Assembly (NCBI GenBank): GCA_029204225.1
Contig: CM055111.1
Span: 20,927,854 to 20,991,853, forward strand
Source of the DNA: Diphasiastrum complanatum
Taxonomy: Eukaryota > Streptophyta > Lycopodiopsida > Lycopodiales > Lycopodiaceae
Length of the DNA stretch: 64,000 bases
Reading direction: 5' to 3'
Shown: positions 23,102-35,355 of the stretch, in pieces
How positions within the stretch are numbered: position 1 is the stretch's first letter
How the letters are laid out: each line of letters starts with the position of its first letter
Program-made: the position numbers and the translations under genes
The notes under the pieces: model-generated
What the model was told of the DNA's origin: nothing
Seen by the model: only the letters and a program-made list of their open reading frames with translations
The model's database searches: none

Positions 23102-25094
23102 CTAAGGGCGGAACTCATGGATGGTCGTAGCCCAAAAACCTGGACATCTAGTGGAAACTCCATGGGCGGTAGATATAAACTGTAAGCTTTGAAGTTTTTG
23201 GTAATGCCTTACTTTGGCGGCAGCGTAAGCTATCCCCAAATAAATTCTCTTAGTCTTACTATAATTAACTTCAGCTTTGTTTAGTTTTCTTCCTATAAAA
23301 ATAATAGGGTGATATTTTTTGTCCCAAATCTGGGCCAGACAACAGTTTATGCATGTGTCCGTGGTGCTTGTGAAAACGAAGAACTCCATGTCATACATAG
23401 GTGGTTTCAATATTGGAGCGTTAGCCAAAGCTACTTTTAATTCCTAAAAAGTCTTCTCACATGCCTCGTCCCAGGTCCACTCCACGTTGGTTTTCAATAA
23501 GTCAGTCATCTTGTAAGTACACGTGGCATAGGCCATCACATATCTTTTGTAATAACTGCTCGAGCCTAAGAAGGTCTGGAGTTGGGACACCGTAGTTGGT
23601 ACCATCATGACTAGGAGCATAGCTATTTTTTCTAGATCAGTTGCCATGTTGTACTTGCTAATGACATGTCCTAACAGTACTCCGTAAGGAACTCCGAATA
23701 GGCACTTGTTAGCATTCAAGGCTATATAGGTTACTGCGTACATCTGAAAACACTTCTCTAGCATGGTGAGATGTTCTGTGACAGTGGTTGCCCCACAGAG
23801 GTCATCTATAAAAATCTTGAGGTTTTCGTCTAATATATCCTCGAAGTGCTTGCTCATAAACCTCTGATAGGTTCCAGGGGCATTAGTCAACCCAAAGGGA
23901 ATGACATGGTAAGCAAAAACCCCAAACGTGGTTGTGAAGGTGGTCTTCAATTTATCTACTTCTGCTATGGCTATTTGATTATAGCCTGTGAAACAGTCCA
24001 TGAAAGAGTACTGGTCTCTTCCCGCCATTTCTTCTAGGACTTGGTCTATGAACGACAATGGGTAGTAGTCCTTCTTAGTTTGTTTGTTCAACCTCTTATA
24101 ATCCACACACACGCAAATGCATGTGGAGTTCTTCTTGGTGCGAGGTACTATTGGGGAGCACCACTCAATGTTCTCTACCGGAAATATCAGACCAGCATTT
24201 TGAAGTCTCTCGAGTTCAGTGTATACTCCTTCCTTTAGGTGATAGGGTAGCCGACGTTGTTTTTGTCATATAGGTCTGGCTCCCTCCTTCAGTGGTATTG
24301 TATGAGTCACTAGATCGGGTGGAACCCCTTCAAATCTGAGTAATCCTAGGCAAAAATATGCTGGTACTTTCTACACAGCGGTTCGTATTCTTCTTTCTCT
24401 CCAATGCTTAGGGAAGCACCTATTTTGATGTTCTTGGGCTCTTCTAGGGTTCCTAGGTTTATCAAGCAAATATCGACATCTTGAACTTTGGGAGGCCGCT
24501 CTTCTAGAGTGTTCCACTCTATGTCCAGTACTGATCTCAGGTCTGGTTCATCTTCACTCGTAGTGGACTCATCATCGTCCTCACTACTTGTGACCGCCTC
24601 CCATTCAAACGAAGGTATGGGTGCTCTTTCTGACTGAGGCACCTCGGGATAGCTGTCTACTATGGTATGCTCTCTACCCCTTCCGAAAATCAATACTCCT
24701 ACGGGGATGTGCAGTTGCTAAGCCTGAGCCATGGTCGTCCTAGTAGTATAGAGTACCCCCGATTCCTGGCGTACATCCGCATGACGTAAAAGTCCACTTG
24801 AATGGTCTTGTTAGCCACGGTAATGGGTACATTCTTAAGCTCGCCCTCTGGTTTGATCACAGAGTTGTTGGCTAGCTTCAAGGCTGTCAAGGTAGCGGTT
24901 TCTAGAGTAAAACCAAGGCGGTCTGAAAGTTCTAGACTTATGATGTTAACTGCCGACCCTACATCAACTATGGCCCCTAAAATGACTGGGCCATCTATGA
25001 GTACGTCTACCTTAGGGCAGTAGCGATCTAACAAATCTACATCTACTTTCCCTATTGCAGGTGGCTCCAGTGTTCTGGTCGTGGGTGGTCTCAT
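23102..25094 (-). pseudogene. Ty3/gypsy pol: protease, reverse transcriptase, RNase H
   Basis: 25094-24699 is a retropepsin-like domain: AIVDVGSAVNII (DVG where DSG or DTG is usual) and later ILLGRPWLR. 24693-24346 is the acidic linker ending EEYEPLCRKYQHIFA. The reverse transcriptase opens near 24130 with CVDYKRLNKQT, continues YSFMDCFTGYNQI and PFGLTNAPGTYQRFM, and has the catalytic FIDD box; 23444 ends in the thumb (LQTFLGSSSYYKR). 23428-23102 is the RNase H start (AQIWDKKYHPIIFIGRKLNKAEVNYS). Protease to linker and linker to RT each need a frameshift; RT and RNase H share a frame with a stop between. No integrase follows. It would have copied element RNA into DNA in virus-like particles. 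Confidence 0.88.
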
Positions 25095-27041
25095 CAGTCA
25101 TTTGACCGTTACTCGTTCTTCTCAATTGCGGATACGATTTCCAAACACGCAATGACATCCTAGCATCACTTAGAACATCCAAGTATTCAAAGAGTAAAGA
25201 CCATTCTCACTCCACAACATTATTACCCATTTAAACACAACCCATTTAATGCTTACAAAAAAAAAACTCCAACACACATTCAAGACATTCAACTAACTAT
25301 TCCACAAAACAACCATCTCACAATCCAAATGGCAAACGACAAACAACAACCCTCACATTGTCACCCATTTCACTCACAACCAAGTATGAGCATCAACAAA
25401 CCAACAATTCCAATGGCAACCGAATTAAACTCTCATACTCACCTACGATTAGTCACTCCCCTTCAACTAACATTCACGCAGCACATTCCTTATCTTACGA
25501 ACCACTCTCTTCAAGCAAACCCCAAACAAGATGGCAAAAGACAAGAAGAACTACTCCTCCTCTCAACTAGCACCTGCAAATCCCTCAACACACATACTAA
25601 TACATACCTCCTCACCATTACTCTTCAACACCCAAGTAAACAAGCATTCTTCCACTAACTCACAGTCAAGCACTAACATCCTTTCACTAACAACAAAGCC
25701 CTTTCAAGCATGTAACTAACATAGAACTAAAATCACTCTCAAAACAAGTAAACTCACTTCCAAACTACTAGCATTGGAATAAATAACATCAAAATATAAC
25801 TAACTTCCAAAACCCTCAAGCAAACAAACACCTCCCAAAATACCAACTCCTAAAAGTACTAACATCCAAAAGCACTAACAACAAATACAAAGAGTTGGCT
25901 CCTTCTTGTAGGAAAATCCAATGCATCCCCTTCACAATGTCATCTTGCCATTCTTCATCCCCTTCAAGCCCTCTTTGCCATTTGTCCTCAACCCATTGGA
26001 TAGTACACCTAGTGGCCTCCATAAGAGAGTGGGGGAGTGGTGCATTCAAGGCTCTCTTCCAAAACTAGCCAAGATGCCGTTTTTGTCAAAGGCTAGGGAG
26101 GCCATTCAAGTTTTCCCTTTTGTACACTCTAGAAGCCCAAAATGTCAATGGCTAGTGGGTGTACCTCCCAATTTTTATAGCCTCCAAGGTGGTTTTGGCA
26201 TTTATTATCCAAATTTTGGGTGAGGCCCTTTTTCAACCCCCTTTTTAGTAGGCGGCCTTCATTTTTTCTTAGGGTACCTTCATTTTTGGCCTTTCTTCGT
26301 TTTTTCAAGGGTCGTGCGCCTACTGCTCATTTGTCTGGGTTTTTCGCCTGTTGGGTAACCACTTGGCCAACACATTTCATTAATTGTCCATAAATTGCCC
26401 AAACTTTGTCGTTAGGGTTTCTGTGACTCCTTGACACTGAATCCATATTTCCCGTCCCGTTTTTACCCGAAATTTTTCTTTCTCGGTTTTTTCTTCTATG
26501 GTTGAGTTTTTCGGCATTCATGACTAGGGCTCCCATGACAACACGGTTTTCCTGAAAAATACACTGAGTGATCATATAGTAATAAAAATTGACTCAGTAC
26601 ATGGTGAGATTTTAGCACGGTCATACCGGCTATTTTTTTACAACTGGCCCCGTAAAATATTTACCAGCCATTTCTAAGGCCACAAAATTTGCTCTAGCCT
26701 CATTTAGGGCAGGCTGGGACCCAATTCTAGGTGGACCGGCACTCTTGCTCGGTCTTTACAAAAATTGACCACAAAATATTTTTGACGATTTTTTTAAAAG
26801 TCAGTTTCTTGCTTTTAAACTGTGTCTAGCCACTTTAGGGCGGGCTGAGACCCAGACCTAAGGCAAATTTGTGCCAATTTTTCTCTAATAACCGAGTTTT
26901 ACATGCCGGTTTTTTCAATTATTGCAAGCTTCAACTTCAATATTAGCCCGATTTCTCGTGCAGAAATATCGGCTAACAGACCACTCTTGTGATCATTGCT
27001 ATAATTCCATTGCTCATTACCAGAATAAGATTCTGGTTCCA
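25095..27041. other. A/C-rich and low-coding stretch
   Basis: 25130-25740 is strongly A/C-rich on the plus strand and gives low-complexity frames only. A short phrase, tagggcaggctgggaccc, near 26705 recurs as tagggcgggctgagaccc near 26836, suggesting a decayed duplication. No terminus, primer site or domain was recognised. Confidence 0.5.
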
Positions 27042-28105
27042 TTAGATTTGTAGGTGGAGTACTCTGTCCCATGGGGCTGGCAGAGCTAGTCGTTCTGAAA
27101 ATCCAAGGTCAAAATCAAAAGGCTTTCTTTCAGGACCCTTTGAATAAGTAGGTTCTCGATATTGAAGCTTAGCATACCTTTGCTGGATAATCCGAGGATT
27201 AAACAAGCAAAAGGCTGTTTCATGACCCGTAGAATTGCACAAATGACAAATAGTATTCGTCATTCAGTGTTTCAGCGTTGGACATTCATTCATAATATGA
27301 TTGACCACACAAATTGAACACCAGGCTAGGAAAAGTCTTTGCAAACTTTTCAAGTTCTTTGTTCACTTTACCATGGAAATCTTCCAAGGCTTTGATCTTT
27401 TCATCAAGTTGAGACTGCATCTTTTCTAGCTGCATTTGCTGCTTTTGACCCAGTTGCTCAAACTCATTGATTAGTAGCATTGATATTCATTGATGCAATG
27501 GTAGTGGATGTTGTTGTGGTTTGCCCTACTGTAGAAGGCAACATTCCAACATTTGCTTCATCGTCAGAATCTTCATCCTCCTCATGAATTGCATCAGGCA
27601 TTGCACTTTGTATCGTAGCATATTCAGTATGGCATTTCAGCATGCGTCTAATTCGTTTGGGTAGACCTGCTAAAAACTACATAATCAAAGCATTTCATTG
27701 ATTAGATTGGGATCACACTCAGATCTGAGGTTTTTGACCCGTTCAATATAATCTCTTACTGCCTCTCTCTTTCCCATTTTAATTTTACTTAAAAGGAGAA
27801 AGGGATCTTCCATAAATGTTTTGGGCTTAAATCTCGTAATGAGAGCGGCTTTAACCACTTCCCAATCTTGACATTCTGCTTTCTCTTGGTTATAAAACCA
27901 ATCTTGAGTAGCTCCAGTTAAGGCCATAGGGAATAACTGAAGTTTATCTTGTGAAAAAACTTCACCATAAATCCTACACGATTAAGAAAAGTTCTGGAGA
28001 AATCTGATGGGATCATACAGCCCATTGTACTTTGGTATGTCTAAACCAGGAGACATTCTAACAATAATTGGTGGTGGATTCAATGGGCCTTGTTCAGCCA
28101 TAATT
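27042..28105 (-). pseudogene. Ty3/gypsy gag, relative of the 14.7-15.7 kb gag
   Basis: Minus frames give GATQDWFYNQEKAECQDWEV and IKMGKREAVRDYIERVKNLR (27927-27685), a Retrotrans_gag core. Next come a coiled-coil-like linker (27480-27286) and a zinc knuckle CHLCNSTGHETAFC (CX2CX4HX4C) at 27263-27210. The probable start is near 28100 (MAEQGPLNPP in frame before NPPPIIV). Frameshifts separate the pieces. Upstream is the same kind of leader, with the cgaaggtt motif, as in the LTR-gag-LTR element. No pol domain lies downstream. Confidence 0.78.
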
Positions 28106-28465
28106 ATGACAATTAGATAATGAGATTGGTTCTAGATTTTTCAACAAAAATCCTATCTCAGATCAGATCAGGTCTGTAAAAGCTTTATCACTTGGAAATA
28201 ATCAGACTTCTGATTTTCAAAAAATAGATCTTGATCAAGTGATTGATACTAAAAATGAAGATTTTTTAGAATCACTATCAGAATATATCAGATTTATTCA
28301 AAAATTTGAAGAGGGTTAGATATGGTAAATCAGAACCTAAAAATAGTATTGGCGAAGGTTTTCTGGACGAAGGTTTTCTCAACGAAGGTTCTTCACTGTT
28401 ATTTTTGGTAAAAAAAAGATCACTGATCTGGCTATTTACTGACAAATATGGTAAAATTAATCTTT
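28106..28465 (-). other. Truncated gag leader
   Basis: It aligns with 15660-15990, sharing the phrases aatcagatttctgattttt-like text and gcgaaggttttc/gcgaaggttcttc. It stops near 28465, where family Y LTR sequence begins. The primer site expected there is missing, so a deletion joined the leader directly to the LTR. Confidence 0.6.
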
Positions 28466-29450
<985 letters not shown>

Positions 29451-29454
29451 ACAA

Positions 29455-30856
29455 CAGATGGAGTTTTTCTACAAGTACGCCAACTAGGTGCTCTTTATCA
29501 TCGATGCTAATGCAATAATTTCAGCACAAAATTTTGGTTATCTTATTGATGCTCTAGATGGTCAGCTGGTTTGCTTTGGTTATGTCACCTACAAAGCATT
29601 TTTGCGCTAGATCAAGAATCAGAAGTTTGCTACGGTGGGAGCACATATCTCACGGTTGTGCGACTATTTTGGCATTCTTACTCAGACAAAGCAGGTAGTG
29701 TTGGTAGGAAGAAGGACGTTAGCACCAACAAAGTTTGATCTGTCGAGCCTTCTACAGGGCGCTCGACAAGACCAACCAGTAGCTTCTTCTGCCATGGAAG
29801 TTAATGCAGGATCAAAGAAGAAAGCTATTGACGCAAGCGAGGATGCTGCTGCAAAAGCTTCTGCAACAGACAAAACTTTAGCTATCGTTCCCATTTCTGC
29901 TAGGATTTCACCCAAGCATAAGGACTCTGCATCTACGGACGATGAAAAAACTGTCTCCGACAAAGGCAAAGGAGCAAAGGAGGAAGCTGTTGACGTAGAG
30001 GAGGACGAAGAGGAAAGTAAAAACAATCTTTATAAGTGGTATCATCAGTTCTCCCTAGGTGTCAAGGACATTGTGGAGATGATTCATTCGTTTGACCTGC
30101 ACATACCAGACAGTATGATGCAGTTGTTCCAACAAATAGACGAGATGAACAACAACATAGAGATGTTGTCTGAGCAAAATTCATCTCTGGAAGTAGATAA
30201 TTAACTTTTGACCGAGCGAAATTGCTCATTGGGCTGACTTCTTCAGAACTCGAACAAAAAAGCCCAATCTTTAGAAGATGCGAATAAAGTGCTCCAAGCC
30301 AAATCTACAGATTTGTAGAAAAAATTTTGATTTGTTGACAGCCGAATTAAATAAGATCAGGATAGAAAAGTCCTCTCTGCAGACCAAACTTCACGATGAA
30401 GGCTTAAGGCGAATAAAAGTCGAAACTACCTTGTAGCTATGCATCAGCTCTGGTTCATTCCAAATAGATTTGTCGAAGCTGCAGACTCTTCAAGATCAAA
30501 TGTTGGAGAATTTTCGAGTTGAGTTTTTGATTTCTCTCGAAAATGACAAAGCACTTGTTGAGGAGGAACTTGCAAAGCTGAAGGAGTTATCAACTGAAAC
30601 AACTTGCTCTGAGCCAGATGCGCAGGAAGAATATTCGCAGGCTCTGGAGAAGATTGAAGAATTGACTAAGTAGCTCCAAGCAACCCAAAATTGTACAGGG
30701 ATAGTAGATCACTTGGAGTATGCTGAGGCATGTGTAAAAAATTTTGATCTACAAAAGGAAGTACAAGACCTCAAACACCAGCTCAAAGACCAGAAGCTTG
30801 TTGTAGATATCCACAGGTAGGACATGGCAGAAGCACAGCCTAAACCAAAGCGATAG
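29455..30856 (+). pseudogene. Coiled-coil ORF, copy A
   Basis: Copy B lies inverted at 42196-43950. A opens at 29459 inside a conserved domain (VLFIIDA, YKAFLR) and continues to GAHISRLCDYFGIL. Then comes a low-complexity acidic middle (29830-30020), NNLYKWYHQFSLGVKDIVEM, and a long Leu/Glu/Lys-rich coiled-coil to AEAQPKPKR, ending at TAG 30854-30856. The same TAG ends copy B, so it is probably the true C-terminus; the Lys/Arg tail could be a nuclear signal. Other stops (for example 29486, 30202, 30672) are not shared. The 5' part is missing, cut by the family Y LTR. I recognise no named family. It is either a host gene family or an element-borne ORF. Confidence 0.6.
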
Positions 30857-31380
30857 AAGAAAAATCAGTTGAAGGTATGTGCGGAATGATTTCAAGTTTT
30901 TTCTGAAAGATTTTGAAAGTGGAGTCCTTGCCATTTCAATGTGGAATTACAGTGGCATATGGATTATTTGATGCTACCAAGCATGATAGGCATGGCATTC
31001 AACGACTGGCAACAATCGTAGTGGAACAAAGAAGATTTCTTGTGGTTATGGGACCAACTAAGCATTGAGCAAAAAGGATGTGTGTTGGGCCATCATTTAA
31101 GGAAAGTTCAAAGTGATTCCCTTTGGATCAGTCGAATTGTACATAGGGTCCACATTTTTGTATGCGTTGGAGTACATCCAAATCAAGGAGTACCAGTTTT
31201 TGCAGCATAACGACTCGAAGGGAAAGTTTTGAAAGAAGCATGTGCAGTTCAAGTTGTATTCACCAGAAGGCCAGGCGAATATCAAAGAATTCGACGAGGT
31301 ACAACCAATCGACCCACTTTGTTTGGTGATCCGAAACAAAATGTGGCAAATAACACTCCAACCATTGGTTGACCCTTTCT
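30857..31380 (+). other. Downstream part of copy A with possible further exon
   Basis: A splice-donor-like AAG/GTATGTG follows the shared stop at about 30871 and is conserved in copy B. An acceptor-like TTACAG at about 30948 precedes a readable frame (WHMDYLMLPSMIGMAFNDWQ, then NKEDFLWLWDQLSIEQKG), with a later piece VELYIGSTFLYALEYIQIKE in another frame. This may be another exon of the same gene or a neighbour. It ends at the gypsy junction near 31380. Confidence 0.4.
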
Positions 31381-31382
31381 GT

Positions 31383-33540
31383 TTATCCATCAGTTTCTAG
31401 ATGAAATGATGCACTTAAGCACAATTTAGTGCCCAACTTGTCCATTAAGACCTTCCAAAAAGTGTAAATAAGTCGACTATCTCTATCACTCACTATCTCC
31501 TTCAGTACTTCGTGTAACTTGAAGACATTCTTCAAGAATATTTGTGCTACTTGGGCTGCACTATCAGTAGCTTTAAAAGGTAGGAAGTTTGCATATTTTG
31601 TAAGCCAGTCCACCACCACATAGATACCATCTTATCCCCCAGTTGTTGCTGGCAAAGAAGGTATAAAATCCATGCTAATACTTGTCCAACGTTGTGTAGG
31701 AATAGATAGCAGATGCAATAAACCTTGTTGCTTGACATGTTCCACCTTATTCACTTGACAAGGGATACATTCCTATACATACGTATATATTGTTTTCTTC
31801 ATACCAGCCCATTTGGATAGCTTCTGGATGGTTTGATATGTCTTCAACATTCCACTATGCTCAACACTTGGAAATGAGTGTTCCTCATATAATACTTGCG
31901 GAATGAACTTGGATTTAGGAGCAAGCACAACTCTAGAATTGTCATACAGCAATTTTTGTCCTTGCTTCTTATAACAAGGATAAACAATTGAATTAGATCT
32001 TTGCAATTTCTCCCAAATCTCCTTTAAATCTGGATCCTCCATATACTCTACTTGAATGTCTTTTATCCAATCTACACTTAATGCAGTTATTGCGGAAACT
32101 ATGCCAAATCTCAAATTTGACCACAACATTCTATGCTGTTCAATTAAAGGATGATCCAAAATTTCATTTTGACGTTCCACCAAGTATGCCGCATATTTCT
32201 CTATAGATTCTGAAGATGCATTCATCTTTAAAGACCATATTCTTGATAGTGCATCCACAACTACATTGTCATTTCCTTTAAGATATTCAATGTTAAAATC
32301 ATAAGATTGGACCTATGACAACCATCTCTTCTCCTTATCATTCAATTGTTTTTGGCTCAAGAAATATTTCAAACTATGATGATCACTTTTAATCACAAAT
32401 TTAGAACCATATAAGTAGTATCACCATTTCTTGAGGGCATGCACAATCTCCAGCATCTCCTTGTCATGAGTCGGATATGATGCTTCCTTGTCAGTGAGTT
32501 TCCTACTCTCATAGGCAATAACTCCATTTGATTGACTCAAAATAGCTCCCAACCATGTGCCACTGGCATCCACTGTAACCATGAAAGGTAAGTTGAAGTT
32601 GTTCACCACTAGGGTGATGTTATTACAAGGAATGGTAACTCCATTGGCAATATGGACTCTCATCTTATCGCAATGATCCAAAGATGCTAACCGCAGTTTT
32701 GTAATGGCCTACTATTAAAGAAGTTATGCATATCACCACTATCTATTAAACAAAATACTTTCCTTCCATTAATTAATGCGTGCACATGAAAGGTTTTGTA
32801 AGAATGGGATCCATTGAAAGCATTTAGAGATATGCTCAATAGGTCAAATTTTTGATCCCTCCTAAAAGCTCTTCCCTGCTATCTGTGGTTTGATTGATGA
32901 TGTGGTGATTTATCATCGGATGAGGTGTCTTCCTTTCTTTCATTACTTTGCGACGACTCAGTGTCAATGACATTCTCAAGAAAAGTGTTAATATCGTCTT
33001 CGTCATCTTTGACAATCAAGGAAATCCCTGCAAACTTTGCTTTATCACACCTATGCCCTAGTTTTCATTTTTGCTTACAAGTGAAACATAAGCCTTGTTG
33101 TCGCAGTCGATCTATCTCTGCCTTTGATCTGACAATTTTCACCTCCAATTTGGCCTCCATGTTGCTCACTTGTTTCTTACCACTATTCCTCCTATCAACT
33201 TCTTTAATTGTCGAGTACTAGAGGATTGTGCTAAATTTCTTATCACGTCGACGAATATCAGAATTCCACTCAGTTTCTCGCCCATTAATTTCATATCTGG
33301 GTGCTCCCGATTTAGTCGACCACTTACCAACATATTTAGGCTCGATTTTAATAGCCACCCGCATACCTTGATCCAGATCAGTACAAAAACGTGATGCTAC
33401 ATCAGCTCCAATATTTGGCTGCAATCCCTGTATATACCTTCGCAAATGATCTGCATCAGACACTGTGGGTAGCTTAAGAGTTAGACTCCATAAATCAAAG
33501 TTATACTCTTTTGGCGTATCTTCGTCCATCTTTTAAAGTT
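31383..33540 (-). pseudogene. Ty3/gypsy gag-pol with the reverse transcriptase deleted
   Basis: On the minus strand: gag-like 33529-33218 (DADHLRRYIQGLQPNIGADV); a decayed knuckle CFTCKQK-x-KLGHRC near 33090-33050; a protease start with CLIDSGDMHNF near 32745 and IANGVTIPCNN near 32640. Directly after that comes the RNase H start, NFNLPFMVTVDASGTWLGAI (32610-32550), then RKLTDKEASYPTHDKEMLEI. The whole fingers-palm region between them is absent. Downstream are NDNVVVDALSRIW, an integrase zinc region (EHSFPSVEHSGMLKT, and CIPCQV near 31745) and the integrase core start VVDWLTKYANFLPFKA to IVSDRDSRLIYTFWK. It stops at 31383 before the third catalytic residue. Stops interrupt the frame. Confidence 0.85.
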
Positions 33541-33544
33541 GTCA

Positions 33545-34078
33545 TCATCAACTATTCCATTGTTATGTTGATGTGTCAGCATTTGCTATTGGTGTTTGTC
33601 CGAGTCAGAAGAACAAACAGAAGAAAGACCATCCAATATACTATGGCTTAGTTCCTCAGGAAAAAATTATTCGACAACAAAAAGAGAAGCACTTAGAATG
33701 ATTTTTATTGTAAAGAAATTTTGACATTATTTGTTGGGATATGCTTTTATATTCCATGTTGATCATTACATTTTAAAGTATCTTGTTAATAAACCTGATT
33801 TATCTGGATGAATAGCTCGCTGGGTTTTGTTGCTAAAAGAATTCAATTATCAAGTAGAGCTTCGTCAAGGAAAGTATCATACTAATGCTGATTATCTTTC
33901 ACGACTTAGTATGGGAAAGACTGAAGAACCGTTGAATAATGACTTTCCAGCTGAAAATTTATTCGATATATCTTTTACAAATTCTTTATATTCTGTATAT
34001 CCTGACGTATATGATTTGGAGAAGAAGACAATATTTCAATATAAGATTGCACCTTACACCATTATTAACAAAAAGAAA
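33545..34078 (+). pseudogene. Ty3/gypsy RNase H C-terminal fragment, plus strand
   Basis: Plus frames give KNYSTTKREALRMIFIVKKF, then HYLLGYAFIFHVDHYILKYL, then VELRQGKYHTNADYLSRL: the second half of RNase H with the HVDH and NADxLSR motifs that precede integrase. It opposes the minus-strand gypsy next to it, so two elements meet head to head near 33540. On the right it is cut by the family D LTR at about 34078. Confidence 0.85.
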
Positions 34079-35146
34079 TGAACACGAGTGGAAAGTGTTC
34101 GTGCACAGTGGAATAGGCTATCTCACTCTTTCCCTAAGCATGACTACGCCTATCAGACTCAAACAGAACATTAGTGATAGAAATCACATTCGATTTGATT
34201 ACGTAGCTAAACATTAAGCATGAAGACATCAGAATGATAATTTGCCATGAACAGCTAGACTGATTGTCAGTCGCAAAATAGTCGTGAAAGACAAAACTAA
34301 ATATTATTGCGAACAGCTAGACTAATAATAATTTGCGAAGAGTAGATGACCAGATTAAGCAATAAGAAAGTCAGATAGAATGTAGAAAAGCATTGTAAAA
34401 TTGACACAAATATGAACGCAGAACAAACTAAGTTATATCAGATTAAGTATAGCGAAATATACAGGTCAATAATGCAGGTGAGCACAAGACAATAGCGGAC
34501 GAAACCACATGCTTTACAAAGCTAATCCAATTTGTAAAAGGAATAAATCTATTATTGACAATACAAAGAATTGATGCGCGAAAGCACCTACTTCGTCTAT
34601 CTCTAATAAGCTTCTAATGTTTGCTATATTTTTCACACACTCTGAATATGCAGATGGTATTCAATATATACATAATGTTACAGGTGTGCAGATGAAGAAG
34701 GTACAAAGTGGATGTGTTGTCTGTGGGAGATCGTGGTTGGCTGTTGTTGTTGTCAAATCTGATTGCACAGTTCATGGGACGAGCGTGAGAAGGCCATGAC
34801 ATCAGCCTTCGCTGAAATGAACATTGATGAAAATGCAAAAAATGCAACACTCTGACAAATGCCTTAGAATTTGATTTACAAGGTACCTTCGCTTTTTCAG
34901 TAGGACACCTTTGGCATTTGTAGGACAGTGTCACCTTTTTCGCCTGTCACAAATCACATGTAAAAACACAATGTCGTCTTTTTCACCTGTGGAAATTTAC
35001 TTGTATTTATACAGACAATCGCGTTTTTCGCCTGCTTATTTTACATCTAAATATGTAGAATGTGCGACAACACAAGTAAAATATAGCAACATGAATGGAG
35101 ACAGATTAAAATAGGATTTAGGAGAGTAGAAAAGATAAATCCAACA
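34078..35146 (-). mobile_element. Family D LTR: 3' LTR of the 35.4-37.4 kb copia
   Basis: It begins on the minus strand with TGTTGGATTTATC right after a polypurine tract, and aligns inverted with 44032-45149 along its length (for example cctattttaatttg/caaattaaaatagg-type matches, attagtctagctgttc, catgcttaatg). The inner end near 34078 lacks the last stretch present in the other copy, so it is slightly truncated. Confidence 0.88.
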
Positions 35147-35156
35147 CTCCCCCTTA
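35147..35156 (-). other. Copia polypurine tract
   Basis: The minus strand reads TAAGGGGGAG immediately before the LTR start TGTTGG, the usual plus-strand primer arrangement of Ty1/copia elements. Confidence 0.85.
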
Positions 35157-35355
35157 ATCTGGATCCGTGAATGCCTTGATCTTCAAACTAAGCAATGTAC
35201 AAAACTTGTTCTATACATTAACACTTAATGCCTTAATGAATATATCTACAACCATGTCCTACGTTCTACAGTACATTAATCTTACCTCCTTGTTGAGAAC
35301 CTTACCCCTGATGTAGTGATATCCGATTTCAATGTGCTTACTCCTAGAGTGAATT

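Noticed and set aside
25329-25719. Plus frames of 60-109 codons in A/C-rich DNA
   Set aside because: Low-complexity His/Thr/Ser/Pro text, several overlapping frames open at once, no motif.
30749-30934. Matching frames beginning MARTPL at 30749-30934 (minus) and 42117-42302 (plus)
   Set aside because: They are antisense shadows of the two coiled-coil ORF copies and are alike only because the copies are homologous.
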